A stretch of 64,000 bases of DNA from positions 85,915,525-85,979,524 of the forward strand of contig CM043958.1 of the NCBI GenBank assembly GCA_014529385.2, read 5' to 3'. Of the stretch, positions 11,110 through 22,897 are shown piece after piece. Position 1 is the stretch's first letter, and each line of letters begins with the position of its first letter. Origin of the DNA: Adiantum capillus-veneris. Lineage: Eukaryota > Streptophyta > Polypodiopsida > Polypodiales > Pteridaceae. Position numbers and translations under genes: made by a program. The notes beneath the pieces are model-generated. The model was not told the origin of the DNA and searched no databases. It was given only the letters and a program-made list of their open reading frames with translations.

Positions 11110-11795
11110 ATAGGTGTGGTTGGTTGGAGTTGCTTTGTGTGTCTTGCTAGTGTATCGTTACAAGGTGTTGAAGCGGCGGAGAAGGCTGCAAGTTGGCTAC
11201 CTCATCTCTTGCAAACTAAGGCACGTCTGCTCTCATTCCAGGAGCTGGAGAAAGCAACTAGACACTTCCATCCCACCAACAAGCTTTGCTCGAGCGGATT
11301 CAACATCGTTAACAAGGGGACAATCGAGCAGAGAACATGTTGCAGTAAAATAGAAAAAAGAAAAAAGATTATCCTTACGAAGGCAAGAGGAAGAGGGAAA
11401 GGAAGAGTTTGTGAATGAAAATCTCATAACAACCGTTCAACACAAGAACCTCATACGATTGTGGAAGGGACAATATGATAGTGGATTGGTTGACTCAATA
11501 TGGTATCATCCTTGGCATGGATAAGGGACTGGCTTATCTTCATGAAGAATCTCGTATTTGTAGTATTCACAAGGATATTAAGCCCGAGAATATCATTCTA
11601 GAGGACCACTTAAACCCTGTAATTGTAGATTATGGTATTGCCAAGCTTGTGGAGGAGAATGCAACAAACGTTCACACAAGAATAGCAAGAACAATATGAT
11701 ATGTTGCATCTGAGTATGCTTTCTATGGAGAGTTCAATAAAAAACTTAATGTGTTCAAATTTGGTATGGTCTCCCTTGAGATCTACACGTGAAAA
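11110..11795 (+). pseudogene. Receptor-like protein kinase pseudogene
   Basis: A membrane segment followed by a basic stop-transfer (VGVALCVLLVYRYKVLKRRRR) is encoded at 11114-11185. In another frame LLSFQELEKATRHFHPTNKL at about 11228-11290 is the juxtamembrane and kinase start typical of plant LRR/cysteine-rich receptor kinases. EFVNEN...TVQHKNLIRLW and then GLAYLHEESRI follow. The catalytic loop reads HKDIKPENI instead of HRD, the DFG triplet reads DYG, and the APE position reads ASE. The C-lobe stops at about 11790 (FGMVSLEI). At least three frames and a TGA before the ASE block make it non-functional. The ectodomain is absent. Confidence 0.75.
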
Positions 11796-12960
11796 AAAAA
11801 GATATGTCACAACAGCCTTTTAATATGGAAATTTTCATTTGATAAATGATTTGTACAACTAAGAAAGATGGTTTTAAAACTGAGTAGAATGGATGGACAG
11901 GTTCACATCAATTTTTGTTTTAATTTTATTTATTTATTTTCAAGTCAAATGTTTATCCATGCTTGAAATTTGTTGCCATGTGAAGGCAACCAAGCCATTG
12001 CTTGTAAATGAATTGCCTTGTGAAGGCTATGAGGCATCTTTTAGCTTGCTCGATTTTTTTTTAAATTGCAATAATAAATAAATAAATCTAAATATTGGGA
12101 GGCTAATGAACATTTATCTAACCTTAATACCTCTCACTATCATCTTCATCGGTATTCAACAAGATTTATTCTATTCTAGTGATTTACCAGTCAAAGGGTA
12201 TGTTTGTAGGTGTCCATAACTCTTTAATTTTTAACTCTGGTGTATCAATTTAATCACCTTTTCAAATGTTAATGTGTGGTTAAATTGTTGTTGAATCTAA
12301 CAAGAAATCACTTTTAGTGTTTTGTCTTTGAGTAACACTTTTGCAGATAACGCTAAACTACATTGCTACTTATTACAGACCCCCAAGGTATGAAATTTCA
12401 CAATGCATTTGATGATATCCATCTAGCAAGATCATTTCAAGCTCCCTCTATATATCTTTAGACCCAGATGCCATATATATATATATATATATAATACACC
12501 ACCCAACTGCTTACTCTACTTCCTTTATTATCTTAAGATCTCCAAATTCCCCACCACCTTGTACAACATTTTTTTATATGACAAATCCCCATTTTAATAT
12601 ACTTTGTTTGATACATTATAGTTTATTTTATTTTATTTCTTTTAAGTGACTCTTTACAGATATTATCATACCCAAGCAACTTTACAACAAGCAAGAGCAC
12701 CATCGAACACTTTTAGATGAGAGAGCCTCTTCAATTATTTCAATTGTGTTATTAACTTTAAATTCAATCCCCTCTAACGTTATGACACTATACTTACATT
12801 CATTGGAATCTCCACTGAGATAACTTCTCATACAACCACTTACATGAGCTTAGCTGATTTGGTATGATCATTTGGCACATACTTCAACATTCCAACCTAC
12901 TTCAATATGGTACCAAACATGTTATAAATGTTTTTTTTTTTGTTATGCCTTGTCTAGTCC
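11796..12960. other. AT-rich region without genes
   Basis: Nothing coding is recognised. A short (TA)n run lies at about 12474-12493. Confidence 0.5.
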
Positions 12961-12964
12961 ATTG

Positions 12965-13240
12965 ATCACGTGCACACAGATTTGCCAATTTAGGTAGTGT
13001 GTAGTTACTCATCGTGGTGTAGATTCGTCGACCTAGGCAACACTAGTTATATGTGCAAATCTACCGGTTTAGGTAGCACAATTTGCCGATTTAGGTGGCA
13101 CACCAGCAAACTAGAGATTCACTATTTTAAACAATACAAAATGCAGATCGGTCAGTTTAGGCAGCATTAGTGCAGATTCGCCAATTTAGGCAGCACGTCT
13201 CATTAGTGTAGATTTGCTGCTTGAGGCATCATTGATCACA
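12965..13240. repeat. Diverged minisatellite (about 40-bp unit)
   Basis: Six or so imperfect units share GTGCAGATTTGCCAATTTAG followed by GGCAGCAC-like ends, separated by ATTAGT-like spacers. A diverged array with a similar word (GTAGATTGCCAATTGAGACA) lies near 39055-39210. Confidence 0.6.
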
Positions 13241-13302
13241 AAATCATGTTGCAGTGGCTAACCACCATTGTCCCTAGTATGATTTTGTTGACCCGGGTAT
13301 AT

Positions 13303-13362
13303 AACGACAACGATTTGGATTTGGAATTATATTTGGATTTGAAATTGGATTTGGACTTGGTA
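13303..13362. repeat. Imperfect (TTGGAT)n-like repeat
   Basis: A short run of TTGGATTTGGA- and TTGAAATTGGA-like hexamer units. No gene is associated with it. Confidence 0.6.
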
Positions 13363-13669
13363 TATGATGATATCATGTTGCAACAATGTTTGAGATTTAT
13401 AAGAATTGATTTACTGAACGATAAGTGTGACCAATGATATCCTGATTCATCAGGGTATGACATATACTACTTATTCTAGTGGTATGGGACACTAGAATAT
13501 GCAGTATGTGGATGACGACATGCATAAGCAACGTTGTTTAATTTTATGAACTTCTTTCGATATGTGATACTTGACGCACAATACTATCCATTGTTTTTGA
13601 CAAATATGGTTTGCAAATTCCTATCTTTGCAATAGAGGACAATTGCTTTCTAACAAAGAGGTATGTAAT

Positions 13670-14010
13670 GAAAATGGAAAATGACTTATTTATTGCAAGT
13701 GTGATAGGTGGATAAAGCTAAAGGTTAGGCGAAAGGATAGCACATTTAAGGACGTTTCATTATGTAAGTGCTCTTTATGAGCTATGGACATTTATGTTCG
13801 GCCGGCCTGTATGTATTCATTTTGAGCATTCAAGAAATCTATAAATAAATATATGTAAGAGGAAAAGGCTCACTCTTGCACGGGGGGAGATTGCACCCAA
13901 TGCCTGTGTCTATTCTTCTCTCTTCTCCTCTTGTCTCTCTCACTATGCCGGTGTCGCACTTTGCTTCCTCGTTCTATCTTGCTCTTTTTCTCTCTATGTT
14001 TGTCTATCGC
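13670..14010 (+). repeat. LTR-like dispersed repeat
   Basis: This is homologous to the reverse complement of about 31110-31400. Shared blocks include GTGCTCTTTATGAGCTATGG, TTCAAGAAATCTATAAATAA and GCTCACTCTTGCACGG followed by GGGAGATTGCACC. The CTATAAATAAATAT word about 30 bp before the shared GCTCACTCTTGCAC block looks like a TATA box upstream of an LTR transcription start. No PBS is seen after it. Confidence 0.55.
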
Positions 14011-14159
14011 TCAATTATGGTGCACATGATATTCACCCGGTATGTAGACTTGTCTGTTTTATGGAATGTAGCATGTAGTTTTTGGTATTTTGTAGGGCTC
14101 TCTGGGCTTCCGTCTATAGCAAAGGCAATCCCTGATATGATTGACAAAGGGGAAGTGGT

Positions 14160-14560
14160 GTAAAGCAAGAAGTTTGACCACACACTCTTGCTATATCAAG
14201 AGGTAGATTAGAGGCCTTCATGCATTCATATGATAAAGAATGACTCATCACAATATAGAGTTGACAGTTGGGATAATGCAAGAACAATGGCATTACAAGC
14301 AGAGCTACAATGCCCTCCAAAAACTCTTGTCATCCATGAGCACAAAATCTAGTAAATACTCTTCTTTGGGGTACTCTCTTTAGTGTGCCAACCTTCAAAA
14401 GCCCAACCAACTTTTCCAAAATGGACACAACACACCAAAATCAAAATTAGGACTGCAAGTAAATGACCTTATGATGTTGCTGAAGATTCTTTCATTTAAC
14501 CCCACAACCGATTCATAGACTTGGAACAATGCCACGGGAGCTGCCATATCCTACGAGTAT
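14160..14560. other. No feature recognised
   Basis: Mixed-composition DNA without a supported gene or repeat. Confidence 0.4.
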
Positions 14561-14658
14561 TAGAATTGATTGATCAAGCCATGCACATATAGTGTAGCAT
14601 CCATCTGCAATGCCAACTCCCTCTACTTTGCTTGGGAGTACTAGTAGGTGTAGACGAC

Positions 14659-14934
14659 CTAGTACTCACCGCCAATGGTGTGGCCGAAGAGATAGCTATC
14701 CCTATAAGCCTCCACAACATTGTACAACTGACATTTGTTGGTGGACGTTGCCATGCCTTGGATGGAGGCACACATGTTCACCACCTCTTCCGCCTGAGTG
14801 TGGCGGGAAAAGATGACAATGGAGGTGGATAAGGTGGTGAGCTTGAGGCTTTGCAATAGTTGCATCTGTTGCGACACGCTGGCTAGGCCATAAAAGCCCA
14901 TGACCATGGACTTGGTGTGTGCATGTGTGTCCAC
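14659..14934 (-). pseudogene. Possible PPR-like fragment
   Basis: A 91-residue minus frame contains MVMGFYGLASVSQQMQLLQS, then SIVIFSRHTQAEEVVN, and CQLYNVVEAY. The spacing loosely recalls the end of a plant pentatricopeptide-repeat protein (a V-x-F motif followed by a Y-N-x-V-x-x block), but the 35-residue periodicity is not clean. It lies just left of the copia target site at 14955. It could equally be chance. Confidence 0.2.
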
Positions 14935-14959
14935 TGGTTGACAAAAAGGAGAGGTTGGG

Positions 14960-15126
14960 TGTTAGGTTTTAGGCCCCGTGGCCGGTTTCGATCGGGCGCC
15001 CGCCCACCTATAATTCTTTGCTTATAATGAAAGAATAAGGAGAGAGAAGGATTTCTTCTCTGAGCTCCATCCAATACTTTGTGTTTCTTTCCTTCCCTCT
15101 CTTGCACTCACCGATCCTTCCCCACA
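14960..15126 (+). repeat. 5' LTR of the copia element
   Basis: Starts TGTTAGGTTT and ends CTTCCCCACA. It shares CTTATAATGAAAGAATAAGG with the 3' copy. At 167 bp it is short even for copia. Confidence 0.92.
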
Positions 15127-15128
15127 AG

Positions 15129-15140
15129 TGGTATCATAGC
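15129..15140 (+). other. Primer-binding site (tRNA-iMet type)
   Basis: TGGTATCATAGC, two bases after the 5' LTR, differs by one base from the usual plant copia PBS TGGTATCAGAGC. Confidence 0.85.
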
Positions 15141-15855
15141 TCTGGGAGCCCGTCGGCATCCCCTCCCCAACTACTCGCATGTGCAGGCCTCCTAGCTCAA
15201 TTTTGAAATCAATGGGAGCTTGGAAAACTCAGCAAGAACAGAGCAGGGGGTGGCAACACTGAACGGAGCTCGAGAAGGGCAAGCAGGTGTATCTGTAGAA
15301 TCGAGCATGAGAGCTTAGGAGCAGTAGACTAGGATCGATTAGAGTCGAAGAGCTTAGGAGAGCTTGTGTGTACACACACACACACACGAGCTTGAAAGCA
15401 ATTGAAGGCTTGAGAGATTGAAGCCAAGCAAGGAGAAGTTGGATTCAGAGTTGAAATTGGGATTGCGGTGAGTATGGAGTGTCAAAATCAAACACGTACA
15501 CACCCAGAGAATCGAGCAGTAGCGGGAAGAGAGAGAAAGCAAGTTGGCACGGTAGCTCTTGGCATTGCAACATTGAAACACCACCGCACAAGCAAACGGA
15601 TTAAGGAGGTGTTGATGCCAAGCAACACACCCACACACACTCACAACCGTGGCTCTGAGCTTCTCAAAATTCTTGCAAGCCATTCAACAGAGGATTGAAT
15701 TTTTTGCAGGCTTTTCCATATAGATTTTTTATATTTTTCATAATCGAGTCTTAGGGTGGGTGCACACCTGCCCATCCTTCCCAACAACCGGTTCGACAAT
15801 CCTGCACTCACTCACACACACCCGAGAGGCAGTGTGAGAGCTTGAGAGATAGCAA

Positions 15856-15860
15856 ATGTG

Positions 15861-15942
<82 letters not shown>
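15856..15942. repeat. Compound (GT)n(GA)n microsatellite
   Basis: About 50 bp of GT directly followed by about 35 bp of GA, in the copia leader. Confidence 0.95.
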
Positions 15943-15943
<1 letters not shown>

Positions 15944-16002
15944 AGGGTTTTGTAACCGACATATCGACGACTCTCCGCTCTGCACCGGCATCGACATTGG
16001 CG

Positions 16003-16138
<136 letters not shown>

Positions 16139-17339
16139 ACTTACTTTCTTGGTGCTCTGCATCGATTTTGGGCATTCTTCGACGACACAACACATCAGTT
16201 TCAACACCGATTTTTGTGACTTGGCACCAACAACACCTCTCATTACGCGATGGATTTCCTACCTCCGACCCCGACACTAGCGTTTCCGCAAATGAGCATT
16301 TTTCCATGGATGGTTGTGCTTGCAACATGTGTGGGTGAGGTACCTCTATCATAGAGGAGTGACACTCGACATCGGCATCAAGCGCACCAATTACGCTCTA
16401 CGAAACAGTTTTCAGCCTCGACTTCTTTGGTGGCTATTTGACTAGTGCATTTCTATCTGGCGGTGGAAATCGGCATCGACATTCCCATTGTACACCAACA
16501 CGTAGGTACACAAAGGGTTTTCAAGTCCACATACCCCAATTTCTCTAGGTTTCTAGACACTTACAGGCACAACGTATTTCATGCGATTTTGGCAATCATT
16601 TTTGAGAGCAGTTTCTCTACGTACAGATGCGTTGATAGATGCATGTTTGTTTGAGCATGCATAGTACTATTGAGCTCTTTTGAGAGCAGATATCCCCAAA
16701 AGGTCCTTTTTATTGCATGCAACAATTCTTGGCACCTGTTCGTCGTGGTCACCCATGTACGTTGAGTTGCGGTCATTGTCTTTGTACGTCTTTTGTGGCG
16801 TCGTTTTGGCTTGACATCTTTTTTGAGACTCGGACCGGAAGAGCCCTTTTTGAGATTGTGGCTAGTTGTTTTGAGTTTACTTTAGCCTTTGGAGGATCGT
16901 TGCGTGAGGTGAGCGTGAGGTTTTCTTTGAGATGGGGTATTCTCAAATGTTGAGATACCTTCGGTGATATAGGTAGTTGGAGTTCCCCTCTTATGGTACC
17001 CTTGCCATAGGATATGTATCTGGACGTTTCTTTTGCTTTTGATGCCGAGTTGGCGATCACACGGCAATTGGTTTTGAGATGTTTATGCCCATTGGTTGTT
17101 TTGAGCAGTTTTTGTGCTTACTTTTGTCCTGTCGGGTTTGAGAGTTTTGTCCCCGTACAAAGGAGACTGTCGGATTTTTTTCGTGAGTCCATTTTATGCG
17201 TTCTTGGCACATTTGGCTATTCTTACACAATGTTTTTACTACTTTTGGTTTGAGTTTTTGCTCCCGTTTTAGGGGAAACTCTGCCAAAATTACCCCATGA
17301 AATTTGCCATAAAGTTTTTTGGCCAAATTCTCTTGAGTC

Positions 17340-18120
17340 ATGGCTGTGAGTAGTGCTTCCAAAAATGAAGATTACTACATCAAAAAGTTTGATGGTGCAA
17401 ACTTTGCTATTTGGCAGCACCGTATCAAGATGTTTTGATCACAAAGGCTTAAGCACCCTTGCGTGAAAGAATAGAGAATGCGTACATTGATGAACAATGG
17501 GAAGACTTGGACGAGTGTGCTATGGTGGCCATTTGCCTGCACCTTGGTGAATCCATTTACTTTACCATAATGGATAAGACCCATGCCAAAGATTTATGGG
17601 ATGCTCTATTTGTAGCATGGGATGGCAACAATGCCTTAAAGAAGGTTTTAATGATGAAGAAGCTTATGCTCATGAATATGAAAGAGGGCACTAATGTTAG
17701 TTCTCACTTGAACGAGTTCAACAACATAGTTTCATAGATTACTTCAAAAGGCCTCAATTTCGGTGATAAAATGAAGGCTATTTTCTTTCTATGTTCGCTA
17801 CCATCATCATGAGATACCTTCAACACAGCCATAAGCAATTTTGCACTTAATGGCAAGCTAGTTTTTAGCGATGTTGCTAGTGCATTGCTCATTGAGGAGA
17901 TTCGACATCAATCTCTTGATGCGAGTGGGCATGATGATGCATATGTGGCTAGTGGCAAGCGTGACAAGCAAAGGTAGTATGGTTGTAGCCATGATTAATC
18001 TTAGGATTGCAGGCAAGGTCGTAGCAAGAGTGGCGGCAATGACATGAGAAATATTGAGTGTTACTACTGCCATAAAAAGGGACACTTGAAGAAAGATTGT
18101 CGTACATTGCAGCATGCACA
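17340..18120 (+). pseudogene. Copia gag (degenerate)
   Basis: The ATG at 17340 opens MAVSSASKNEDYYIKKFDG, the usual copia gag start (a 'KFDG.NF..W' block). It is broken within 100 bp by a TGA. The frame at 17459-17737 continues with a capsid-like block (DECAMVAICLHLGESIYF, then KDLWDAL). A zinc knuckle CYYCHKKGHLKKDC lies at about 18060-18102. Stops and a shift near 17737-18000 inactivate it. Confidence 0.85.
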
Positions 18121-18296
18121 AGGGCAAAGAGAAAGCGAAGTTTGACAAACCTAAAAGCAGCGTGAAAATTGAAGAGCTTAATGTGGTTGAATCTCCAACC
18201 ATTGAGACAGTTTTTGACATGCCAAATGATGTGTTGATTTTCACATTGGATTTGAGTCGTGGTGCATTGTTAGCTCTTGAAGAGTGTTATACATAG

Positions 18297-18660
18297 AATT
18301 GGATTGTGGACTCGGGTTCTAGCTTTCATGTGACTCCTCACAAGGAGTGGTTTTCTACATACACTGCCACACATGGCACAATGAAGCTAGGCAATTCTTA
18401 TGAGCTTGATATATTTGGTGTGGGCATCATCCAAGTTTCTATGTGTAATGGCATGAGTTTATGCTGCATAATGTCAGACATGTACCCAAATTGACAAAGA
18501 GTTTGATGTTTGTTAAACAACTGGATGATTTTGGGTTACACTACCATATTTTCTCGTGGTTCTTGGATTATCAAGAAGGGGAATTTGTTCATGCTTAAAG
18601 GCCAGAAGTTTGGCTCATTGTACTCACTTTATGTCTCTTTCGTAGAAGAGATTTTCATTT
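18297..18660 (+). pseudogene. Copia aspartic protease (degenerate)
   Basis: NWIVDSGSSFHVTPHKEWF at about 18298-18355 contains the intact DSG catalytic triad of copia proteases. The frame stops at 18494 and resumes as a shifted GSLYSLYV block near 18610-18640. In the sibling element this block precedes the GAG-pre-integrase domain. Here the sequence jumps within about 40 bp to a VIRSSQVIFNESKMHRKP block, so integrase is deleted. Confidence 0.85.
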
Positions 18661-18693
18661 GTGTGGTCGAGATATCGTCTACAGAGTCTAAGA

Positions 18694-19870
18694 AGGTTAT
18701 ACGTAGCTCACAAGTGATATTCAACGAGTCTAAGATGCATAGAAAGCCAGTGAAGGCATTGAGTATTGCAGAGTACGGCTTGAGGATGTTGCTTCACCAC
18801 CAGTTACACAAAATGTTGGACGTGCTAGTGATGCACCTTCCACTAGTACAGACACACATGTTTCTCCAAAGAGAGTGAAATCCAACAGTTAGGCACTTTG
18901 GAGATCTACTTGTACATCTCGTGCACCTGAGCATTTTGAGCCAGGATTGGACTACTTGCTAGTCATAGACTGCGATGAACCCACTTGCTACAAAGAGGCC
19001 ATTCAAATGGAGGATAGCATGAAGTCAAAAGAGGCTATGCAATCTGAGTATAACTTGATATTAGCAAATGAAACTTGGGAATTGTTGGAGTTGCAAATGG
19101 GTGTACAAGAAGAAGTATACCACAAATGATCTTGAGCCTAAGTATAAGGCTAGATTAGTTGCTAAAGGGTTCAAGCAAAATAAAGGCGTGGATTTTGATA
19201 AAATCTTTTCTCCTATGGTCAAGATGACTACATTGCGTCTTCTGCTTGGTCTAGTAGCCATTGAGGACATGGAATTGATCCAAATGGATGTGAAGACATC
19301 ATTTCTTCATGGGGAGAGGATCTTGAATAGGATGTATAAATGAAACAACCAGAAGGTTTTGCAATAAAGCTTGAGAAGCCAACACAGACAAAACTGGCAA
19401 GGCAATGTACATCAAGTTTGATAAGTACATTTAGTCCCAAGGTTACATACGGAGCCAAGAGGATCATTGCTTGTACACAAGGAGGTTGAACGATGGTTCC
19501 CTCATCATTCTGATCTTGTACGTGGATGATGAGCTCATAGTCAGGAAGTATAAAGATGAGATTGCACTTCTTAAGGATGCCTTAAACAAGCAGTTTGCTA
19601 TGAAAGATTTTGGCGATGCACATCACTTTCTTGGTAGAGAGATCGCAAACGTGGTATACTTAAACTTTCGCAAGAAGAGTATGTTCACAAGGTCTTGCAA
19701 TGTTTTAATATGCAAGGGGGGAAAGCATTGAGTACCCCAATGGCTCCATATAAAAAACTTAGCAAGCATGATTGTCCCAAATCAGATGATGAAAAGGTAG
19801 AGATGGCAAAGGTGCCATTTTCTTCGGTAGTTTGGCAGTCTCATGTTTGCCATGGTTAGCACACGGCTAG
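18694..19870 (+). pseudogene. Copia reverse transcriptase (degenerate)
   Basis: The block after the deletion (FNESKMHRKPVK) leads into DEPTCYKEAIQ near 18975, then CKWVYKKKYTTNDLEPKYKARLVAKGFKQ across shifted frames from about 19096. IQMDVKTSFLHGE lies near 19285. The catalytic box ILYVDDELIV is at about 19513-19545. The frames at 19068-19343 and 19471-19731 are separated by indels and stops. Confidence 0.88.
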
Positions 19871-19937
19871 ACATTGCATATGCAGTGAGCGTGACCAGCA
19901 GGTTTATGGCAATCCAGGTAGAAAGCATTGGGAAGCA

Positions 19938-20465
19938 GTGAAGCATATCTTGAGAAACATCAAGGGCTCAACCAGCAAGTGCTTATGCTTTGGAAACAGT
20001 GATGCATCCATAGTTGGATACAATGATTTGGATTATGCGGGTTGTGTGGACACTCGGCGATCCACATCTGGCTATATTTTCTTGTTTGTTAGAGTGGTAG
20101 TTTCTTGGAGATCATTGCTCCAAAATTGCACTTCGTCTTCCACCATCGAGACAAAGTATGTTAGAGTTTCCAATTCCAGTAAGGAAGCTGTGTGGTTATC
20201 TCGTCTAATGGGAGACCTTGGTATACCCCAGACTCCAGTGCTGCATTGCGACAATCAGAGTGCGATTGTGTTAGCAAAGAACCCCATGTTTCACTCCAAG
20301 TCAAAACACATAGAGGCCAGGTATCATGTGGTACCGGATATTTTGGCTAGCAAACGCATCGAGTTAGTCAAAGTTCACACGGAGGAAAACCCAACGGATG
20401 CTCTAACAAAGAGCTTAGCCTCAGAGCAGTTCAAACATTGCATAGAGATAATGAGCGTACGATGA
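19938..20465 (+). pseudogene. Copia RNase H
   Basis: A 175-residue open frame holds the copia RNase H signature: GYNDLDYAGCVDTRRSTSGY, HCDNQSAIVLAKNPMFHSKS, KHIEARYHVV and a LVKVHTEENPTDALTKSL end. The usual SDADWAG is here DLDYAG, and the E of the A-E-Y step reads ETKYV. It is intact as a frame but belongs to a dead polyprotein. Confidence 0.85.
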
Positions 20466-20557
20466 AGCTACAATCATGCTTCCCGTTTGTACAATTGTGC
20501 ATAATAGCCCCTACATTCTTTAGCCACTTGGGCCACGTTGGCCATCAAGTGGGAGAT

Positions 20558-20724
20558 TGTAAGGTTTCAGGCCCCGTGACCAGTTTCAGTCGGGCGCCTG
20601 CCCACTTATCATTCTTTACTTATAATGAAAGAATAAGGAGAGAGAATAACTTCTTCTCTAAGTTCCACCCAATACTGTGTGTTTCTCTCCTTCCCTCTCT
20701 TGCACTCACTGATCCTTCCCCACA
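20558..20724 (+). repeat. 3' LTR of the copia element
   Basis: Starts TGTAAGGTTT and ends CTTCCCCACA, followed by the TTGGG target duplicate at 20725. Confidence 0.92.
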
Positions 20725-20729
20725 TTGGG

Positions 20730-20846
20730 TGTGGTGTGGCAGCATGAGTGAACGAGAAAGAGGGAGATGCTGGTCTTTTTGTTGCATGGACGTCCAAAAG
20801 GGAGAGAAAAAGTGCAGCTAGGATTGTGTGGGCACCGTCCACCATC

Positions 20847-20901
<55 letters not shown>

Positions 20902-20984
20902 ATTTACGGTATGCAGAGTAGAAGGGGGTTGGTCCTTGAGGGATGGAGATGGTAGCTTGAGTGAGAGGAAGAGAGTGACTGCAT

Positions 20985-21061
<77 letters not shown>

Positions 21062-21092
21062 AATTACCATGCGATGTTGGTAGTCTTCTCTC

Positions 21093-21140
<48 letters not shown>

Positions 21141-21743
21141 TGGGGGGGGGGGGGGGGGGGGGGGGGGGTTTGTTGTGTGTAGGGCAAGGCATAGAGTGGG
21201 AACCGTCAGGTGGTGGGTGGTTGAGCAATGCAAGTTGCTGCATGCAAAATCAGAGGTGAGGGTGGGTGGCTATGAATGAGAGTCAAGAGAGAGAGAGACA
21301 AAGAGATTGCTAGGTTTTTCAGATGCACTTGGTTGCCACCTCTATGTAACACGTAGGAATCTTGGATTTGGGCAAAGTGAAGCCCTTAGCAGCACTATTG
21401 AGTGGATTAGGTAATAAATGAAGTTTGTGGATTGGCTACGGTTGCCTGTGATGGGCAATGAAAATTTTAGTTGAATATCCACTAATAATTTAGTATTATG
21501 TTGAGGAGTATGGAATCATTTTGGGTTGCATCCCATTGCGACTAGCTTGTGTCTCCCCTATTAAATCGACAAGAAAAGCGTATCCTTATGCCCGTCTGGT
21601 ATTGCTTCCACGATGAGGATAAAGTTCCTTCCTTCTCGTATTTCTTTAAAACTTCACTACGATAAAATGTGGGTATGATTTTTTGGGCAGTTCATACCCC
21701 CTACTTCTTCTCGATGTTTTCATCAAATTATGGTAAATAACGT
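20730..21743. other. Low-complexity spacer between the two elements
   Basis: It contains (GA)n at 20849-20899 and 20989-21059, a (CT)n run at about 21090-21137 and a poly-G tract of about 30 bp at 21141-21169. From 21250 to 21743 there is unique-looking DNA without a recognised gene. The gypsy insertion occurred at 21743/21744. Confidence 0.6.
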
Positions 21744-22874
21744 TGTCAGGAGTTTTTTGGAGCAAGGGATTGCGCATATGTACATACCCATGCATGGTAC
21801 ATCAAATAAAGTATTGCCCATTTTCCAGAGCCAGGTGGTTACGTGGGGCCCACATGTGTACAGGTAGGACACCATGTACATAGTGCATCGATTTTCATCG
21901 TTACTAGTACCATTGTGTTTTTCTACAATAAGGAGGAGTTGGTAGCGCGTAAAACTTCTCGAGGAAGCTATCCGCGGGCCGACGACGTGAGGTCAGCAGG
22001 TGCGTCAGATGGCATCTAGTGGCGTCAGGAGGGCGAACGAGGTCAATATTTGCACGCGGATGAGGACGGACACAACGTGGGTGTTTTCTTGTGAGAGTTA
22101 TGCAGAAAGGTCATTATTAGGACCACTTTTTGGGGCCACTTCACGTGGTGGCGAGATGCATTATTGGAAAAAAGCTGAGTGCCAGGTGTGCAAATGATGC
22201 AAAAAGGTGACAACTATGCACTGCGAGGTCAGTTTTTGGCTTGTTCGGGGTCCGTTTGAGGTCATCTAAAAGGCCAAGGGTGCCCAATTAATAAAGCTAA
22301 GTGTGGAAACTGAAAAAACAGAGAGAAGACCAGAAAAAACGTGGAGAAGAGAGGAGGAACAGCCGCAGGTGTGTTTTTGCCCATTTTGGCCCTAAACTGC
22401 TCATCCGAGGTCGGATTTGAGCACTTTGACATTGTAGACTGGGGTTTTGGGCCATTCCGGATGCGATGGCGCTGTCCATTTTGCCAAATTCCTCACTCTT
22501 TTCCTGCTGTTTTTCTGTGTAAGTTTCTCCTATGAGCGAAGTTTCTGCTCTAGTTTGTGATTGTATCTGGTATCTTTTACCCATATTGTGTGAGCTGTTT
22601 GCCCATTGGTGTTGGCCCAAGCTCATTTGTATCTAAACATCAGAAATTCTCCTCTTTTGAGCTGAGTTTTTTGGGTGTGTGTGTGTGTATGTGTGTGTCT
22701 GTGTGGAGTGGGCAAGTGGATAGTCTCTCTCCTCTCACTCCAGAGGTGTGTTCCCTGTCTCGGCCAGGTGTGTTGTGTAAGCCGAGTGGTGCCCCATAGT
22801 GTGTGTGTGTATCTTCCCAAGAGTGTGTGTCGGGTCGTTATAGAGGCGCTGTGTGTGTTTTCATCCCGCTCACA
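21744..22874 (+). repeat. 5' LTR of the gypsy element
   Basis: Starts TGTCAGGAG and ends CCCGCTCACA. Interior GT-rich tracts lie at 22675-22705 and about 22798-22855. Confidence 0.93.
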
Positions 22875-22880
22875 TTCTTT

Positions 22881-22897
22881 TGGTGCCCCCACTGAGG
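22881..22897 (+). other. Primer-binding-site candidate
   Basis: TGGTGCCCCCACTGAGG lies a few bases after the LTR. Its complement ends in GGCACCA, compatible with a tRNA 3' end. The tRNA identity is not determined. Confidence 0.6.

Noticed and set aside
12965-13240. CRISPR-like array
   Set aside because: Units are imperfect throughout with no distinct unique spacers, and the DNA is plant nuclear. A decayed minisatellite fits better.
14659-14934. Confident PPR gene call
   Set aside because: Only loose motif resemblance; no clear 35-residue periodicity and no DYW or E motif.
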